From contig CAZCJL010000108.1 of NCBI GenBank assembly GCA_964498785.1, positions 1 to 24,524 on the forward strand: a DNA stretch of 24,524 nucleotides, in the 5' to 3' direction. A program made the translations under genes and the position numbers. The stretch's first letter is position 1, and every line of letters starts with the position of its first letter. The notes under the pieces were generated by a model. That model made no database searches. It had not been told where the DNA came from and worked only from the letters and a program-made list of their open reading frames with translations. This document shows, piece by piece, positions 20,962 through 24,524 of this stretch. Source of the stretch: Mariaggregatimicrobium sp964498785. GTDB taxonomy: Bacteria; Zhuqueibacterota; Zhuqueibacteria; Thermofontimicrobiales; Thiofontviventaceae.

Positions 20962-22008
20962 ATGAAAACTATCCAAGGTTTTTTATTAATTGATGTTGAT
21001 GTTGCAGCCTTAAATAATGCTGGTTCTGATTCATCAACAAATTTAGAGAATGCAGTCGCTACGAAAAAAATATCAAAAAATGGCAAGCAATATCCTTATG
21101 TTTCGGGTCAAGCCTGGCGGTATTGGTGGAGGGAAACACTTAAAAATGATTTCAAATGGGAAATGTCGCCGGTGATCCGTGAGAAGAAAATCGCGTTTAC
21201 AGAAGCTGATCCGTTTAAATATCCTGACGATGATATTTTTGGCTACATGAGAGCAGGAAAAAAAATCATCAAAGATCCGGAATCAGGAAAAGAAAAATCC
21301 GAAAACATTACTTTGACGCGTGTTTCGCCTTTAAAAAATTCTGCGTTAATAGCGGTTGCCTACAATCCTATCATTCAAAATTGGTCTTCAATGACCCGAC
21401 AAGAAGGAGATGCTGTTCCTTATGGTAAAGACGAGTATTGCGCTATAATGAAAGGAATGTTTTCAATTGACTTAAATCAGATCGGAACCTTTAGTATGCA
21501 AGGCAGAACTGGTTTCCTGAATATTAATAAAGCAATGAAAGATATTTATTTAAAAAATGGAGCTGTAGAAATTGAAGATCCCATTGCCAAAGATTTTGAG
21601 GGGAAGCCGCATAAGCTAGTACGCTTAGATGATCAAAAAAGAATTCACAGAGTCAAAGATACAATTCTCGCATTGAAAACGCTTTCTGGCGGAGCAAAAC
21701 TAACAACAAATTTAGCTGACGTGACACCAAAATTAATCGTGCTGGCGACGCTTAAAAGCGGAAATCATCCCTTTTCGCATTTAGCGAAGGAAGAATTAGG
21801 GAAAACCGTTTTTTCAACAGAAGCACTAAAACAAGTTTTCAAAGATTATGAAGCTCAAATTGAGGGTAAAATTTTTGTTGGCAAACGCGCTGGTTTTATG
21901 GATGAATTGAATGAAGATTTGAGCAAGTTAGAGGACGATTCATTTTATTACGGATCAGTTAACGAAGCAATAGACAATTACATCGAAACAATAAAGTTGG
22001 AAGACTAA
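20962..22008 (+). CDS. cas7: Cas7/Cst2 (DevR family), type I-B Cascade backbone
   Basis: This 348-residue RAMP protein has a starting strand MKTIQGFLLIDVDVAALNNA that fits Cas7. YPYVSGQAWRYWWRETLK is the conserved Cst2/DevR helix, and ENITLTRVSPLKNSALIA and GTFSMQGRTGFLNI follow in family order. KTLSGGAKLTTNLADVTPK lies in the thumb/palm region. Multiple copies coat the crRNA spacer. AGGAG precedes the ATG. Its stop is one base from the cas5 ATG, so expression is coupled. Confidence 0.92.
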   Translation: MKTIQGFLLIDVDVAALNNAGSDSSTNLENAVATKKISKNGKQYPYVSGQAWRYWWRETLKNDFKWEMSPVIREKKIAFTEADPFKYPDDDIFGYMRAGKKIIKDPESGKEKSENITLTRVSPLKNSALIAVAYNPIIQNWSSMTRQEGDAVPYGKDEYCAIMKGMFSIDLNQIGTFSMQGRTGFLNINKAMKDIYLKNGAVEIEDPIAKDFEGKPHKLVRLDDQKRIHRVKDTILALKTLSGGAKLTTNLADVTPKLIVLATLKSGNHPFSHLAKEELGKTVFSTEALKQVFKDYEAQIEGKIFVGKRAGFMDELNEDLSKLEDDSFYYGSVNEAIDNYIETIKLED

Positions 22009-22009
22009 A

Positions 22010-22672
22010 ATGAAAGTTTTCAGAATATATATAACAAGCTGGACTGCTTCATTTCGATTTCCCAACTTAATCAGCGGATTTCAACCAACACTCCCTGTTC
22101 CGCCATTGTCAACAATATTTGGGCTTGTTTCTGCGGCGAGGGGAGAATATTATGTGCCGCAAGAAGATAAAATTGGCTTCGTTTTTCAAACAGGAGGTAA
22201 AGCCGTTGATCTGGAGACAATTTATCAAATGCAAAATTCTCTAAAAAATATTAAGTCCAACGTGATCAGAAGAGAATTTCTATTTGACAATCATCTATGG
22301 ATCTATACACAGGATAAAAGGATTGCAGATGCGTTTAATAATCCCTACTTTCAGCTTTTGTTGGGTCGTTCTGGCGATCTTGCTTCTGTGAATGAAGTTG
22401 TTGAAATTGAAGTGGAGTCAACCATTAAATTGACAAAATTAAAAGGTACAATTATACCTTTTGGAAAATATATGTTGGCTGCTGCTATTAATGCTCTACC
22501 AGTTTATTTTACCAATAGTATTCCGAGAAGAAATATTGGTACAAAGCCTTATTATCTGTTAGAAAGCAATTATAGGCAAACTCAAGATATGGATGCGGCG
22601 GGGTGTATTGATTTTTCAAATGATTTTTTTAATAAGGAAAAGGGGATCGAAATTTACTGGCAGGAATTATGA
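22010..22672 (+). CDS. cas5: Cas5 (Cas5t/Cas5b), crRNA 5'-handle binding subunit
   Basis: This 220-residue RAMP protein opens MKVFRIYITSWTASFRFPNL, with the Cas5 first strand and the LPVPPLSTIFGLVSAARGEY segment typical of the Cas5t/Cas5b group (TLPVPP then helix). IRREFLFDNHLWIY and NPYFQLLLGRSGDLASV are also family-like. It caps the Cas7 filament at the crRNA 5' handle. The ATG lies one base after the cas7 stop, and cas3 overlaps its end by four bases (ATGA). Confidence 0.92.
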   Translation: MKVFRIYITSWTASFRFPNLISGFQPTLPVPPLSTIFGLVSAARGEYYVPQEDKIGFVFQTGGKAVDLETIYQMQNSLKNIKSNVIRREFLFDNHLWIYTQDKRIADAFNNPYFQLLLGRSGDLASVNEVVEIEVESTIKLTKLKGTIIPFGKYMLAAAINALPVYFTNSIPRRNIGTKPYYLLESNYRQTQDMDAAGCIDFSNDFFNKEKGIEIYWQEL

Positions 22673-24480
22673 AACACGCTTTAGGAAAATCTGACGGTAC
22701 AACTCTAGTTGAACATATCCAGGATTGTTTGGGAGTGTATTCTCAACTTAAAGAAGCACTCCCTTTGCTGCCAAAAATTACAAAACTTGATAATTTTGGG
22801 CAGCTTCTGTTTTATGCAATTTATTTCCATGATTGGGGTAAATGTCATGTTGAATTTCAAAAAGTACTTCAAGGCGAAAAATCTAACTACTGGAATAATC
22901 AACGACATGAACTCTATTCAATACCCTTCCTTGATAAACTCGATGTGAATGAAAATGATAAAATTCTTTTACAAAGAGTTGTAATTGGCCATCATAAAAC
23001 ATTTTTTGAATTATTGGAAAAATGGAAATCAAATGAGGACCTTGATTTTGAGTATTCTTTAAAATATAAAAGAGATGTAAGGTACAAAAAGCCATTCCAT
23101 CCAGAAGACTATATCTCAAATCTGAGGTATAACCTTCTCTACGATTATTTAAAATATTTAATCGAGTTATTTCCTGAATATTATCAAAAATATTTTCATG
23201 AAATTTCAGCTAAATTAGAAAAGGAAATAAAGATTGATAAATTAATTCATCCTTTCCAAGAGATTGTCGAGCCCACATACAAGTCAACTTTTATTCCATC
23301 AATACCGAATTATTGGCAAAACCTTTTATTATGGGGATCAATGAAATTATGTGATCATTATGGTTCGGCAGGGATAAAAAAAATAAATTGCTTTACGGTT
23401 AAAGATTTTTCATATTTAACGACGTTAAAGGATAAATTATTAAAGAAAGGATTGGATTTATATGATCATCAGAAGAAATGTTTTGAAGAATCAGGCAATT
23501 GCATTCTAATTGCACCCACAGGATCAGGCAAAACAGAATCGGCTATTGGATGGTTAAAAAAGCAGATTACTATTTCTCAAGGAAGGGTATATTATATTTT
23601 ACCATATACTGCTTCCATCAATGCAATGCATAAACGGTTAATAAAAGATTTTTCCTCAGTAAAAGAAATAAATGGAAATGATTTAATCGGAATTCAGCAT
23701 GGCAAACTAACCCAATATGTAGCAAGTCTCTATGAAGTTATGAGTGATGATAAAAAGTCAATCCTACAGAAGAATGAGGACATTAAAAAAAGAAGAGACT
23801 TATATAAAAAAATGATTTATCCCCTTAAAGTATCAACACCATTTCAAATCCTAAAATATACTTATGGAGTAAAGGGATTTGAAATGGGATTAACTGAATT
23901 AGCTGGTGCAAAGTTGGTCTTTGACGAGATTCATGCTTATGATGAGATTACTTTTGCTCAAATTTTAACCAGCCTGGAATATTTTGTTAAATATCTTGGA
24001 TGCAAAATTATAATAATGACGGCCACTTTGCCAACATTTATGCTTGAGGAATTGAAAAATACTTTAGGGATAAAACAGCCTGTTCAAGCCAGTTACAATC
24101 TCCTAAAGGAATTTACCAGGCATAAAGTTAAGGTTACAGACGGTGATATATTTAATCAAATAACGGAGATAAAAAGATATATTCGTATGGGTAAAAGAAT
24201 TATAGTCGTTTGTAACACTGTAAAAAATGCTCAAGAAATATATGAACAATTGAAAGATATGGATGGCTTGAACGAATCAAAGGTTACGTTATTACACAGC
24301 CGTTTTAATTCTGCGGATAGAAATGATAAAGAAAAATGTGCTATGGATGAAAAGAATCAAGTATTAATTGGAACTCAGGCAATTGAGGTGAGCCTTGATA
24401 TTGATTACGATTTAATGTTCACAGAGCCTGCTCCATTGGATGCGTTACTGCAAAGATTTGGAAGAGTAAATAGTGCCTGA
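22669..24480 (+). CDS. cas3: Cas3 HD nuclease-helicase, C-terminally truncated in this sequence
   Basis: The 603-residue frame carries an HD nuclease domain (H16; H54-D55 in FHDWGK; H80; H108-H109 in GHHK) and an SF2 helicase: Walker A APTGSGKTES near residue 282, Walker B DEIH near 418, TATLP near 451. It reaches motif VI as ALLQRFGRVN and then stops after S-A. Motif VI normally continues NR(K/R)G, and Cas3 has some 100-200 more residues, so the final motif arginine and the C-terminal domain are missing. The remaining 44 bases of the window are open in one other frame (from TGC-CTG-AAC) but do not resemble Cas3. A frameshift, insertion or rearrangement near 24470 is likely. Cas3 cuts and unwinds DNA opened by Cascade; this product may be defective. 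Confidence 0.88.
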   Translation: MKHALGKSDGTTLVEHIQDCLGVYSQLKEALPLLPKITKLDNFGQLLFYAIYFHDWGKCHVEFQKVLQGEKSNYWNNQRHELYSIPFLDKLDVNENDKILLQRVVIGHHKTFFELLEKWKSNEDLDFEYSLKYKRDVRYKKPFHPEDYISNLRYNLLYDYLKYLIELFPEYYQKYFHEISAKLEKEIKIDKLIHPFQEIVEPTYKSTFIPSIPNYWQNLLLWGSMKLCDHYGSAGIKKINCFTVKDFSYLTTLKDKLLKKGLDLYDHQKKCFEESGNCILIAPTGSGKTESAIGWLKKQITISQGRVYYILPYTASINAMHKRLIKDFSSVKEINGNDLIGIQHGKLTQYVASLYEVMSDDKKSILQKNEDIKKRRDLYKKMIYPLKVSTPFQILKYTYGVKGFEMGLTELAGAKLVFDEIHAYDEITFAQILTSLEYFVKYLGCKIIIMTATLPTFMLEELKNTLGIKQPVQASYNLLKEFTRHKVKVTDGDIFNQITEIKRYIRMGKRIIVVCNTVKNAQEIYEQLKDMDGLNESKVTLLHSRFNSADRNDKEKCAMDEKNQVLIGTQAIEVSLDIDYDLMFTEPAPLDALLQRFGRVNSA

Positions 24481-24524
24481 ACGAAAACTACTTATTTTCT
24501 ATTAAAATTCAAAACGTAGCTGAA

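Noticed and set aside
17000..24524. CRISPR array
   Set aside because: I looked for regularly spaced direct repeats of about 28-37 bases and saw none; the array probably lies beyond the window with cas1, cas2 and cas4.

Overview
The window reads as an accessory stretch of a chromosome from a bacterium of the FCB group (Bacteroidota, Calditrichota, Ignavibacteriota and relatives). The support is two secreted proteins with NYPNPFN-type C-terminal sorting domains (T9SS-like), a TonB-dependent receptor with a carboxypeptidase-regulatory-like N-terminus, and DNRLRE and beta-helix surface proteins. Several promoter candidates are close to the sigma70 consensus (TTGACA, 17 bp, TAnnTT) rather than the Bacteroidota -33/-7 type, so I lean towards a Calditrichota/KSB1-like lineage. 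This placement is inference.

Positions 77-3472 (minus strand): a YoaP-type GNAT acetyltransferase, a small envelope lipoprotein whose start looks damaged, and a large secreted protein that joins a class I glutamine amidotransferase-like domain to FN3, DNRLRE and a sorting domain. Positions 3593-7350 (minus strand): an accessory island with a ribbon-helix-helix antitoxin remnant, a HicA/HicB pair with its own near-consensus promoter and palindromic operator, and an operon running from a broken TcmP-like gene through a DUF5131 (phage Gp37/Gp68) radical-SAM-like gene and an MNT nucleotidyltransferase to a DUF559-like nuclease. Upstream of it lies a decaying beta-propeller gene fragment. Positions 7393-9884 (minus strand): a PstS-like lipoprotein and a secreted M28 peptidase, whose promoter implies a leaderless mRNA.

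Positions 9928-16577: a divergent intergenic region with 14-bp tandem and inverted repeats, then a TonB-dependent receptor and a 994-residue surface protein made of two nearly identical halves, closed by an intrinsic terminator. Positions 16576-16970 hold debris: an orphan coding fragment, possible insertion-sequence end repeats and a REP-like hairpin.

Positions 17008-24524 (plus strand): a type I-B CRISPR-Cas locus in the order cas6, WYL regulator, (antitoxin-like gene on the opposite strand), cas8b1/cst1, cas7/cst2, cas5, cas3. Cas6 should process crRNA; Cas8b, Cas7 and Cas5 should form Cascade; Cas3 should degrade the target. The last third of cas8b carries the best Shine-Dalgarno in the window followed by an in-frame ATG, which predicts separate synthesis of a 122-residue small subunit (Cas11b). 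The cas3 frame stops in helicase motif VI, so either the gene is truncated or the sequence has a frameshift there. No CRISPR array, cas1, cas2 or cas4 is present in the window. I saw no tRNA or rRNA gene.
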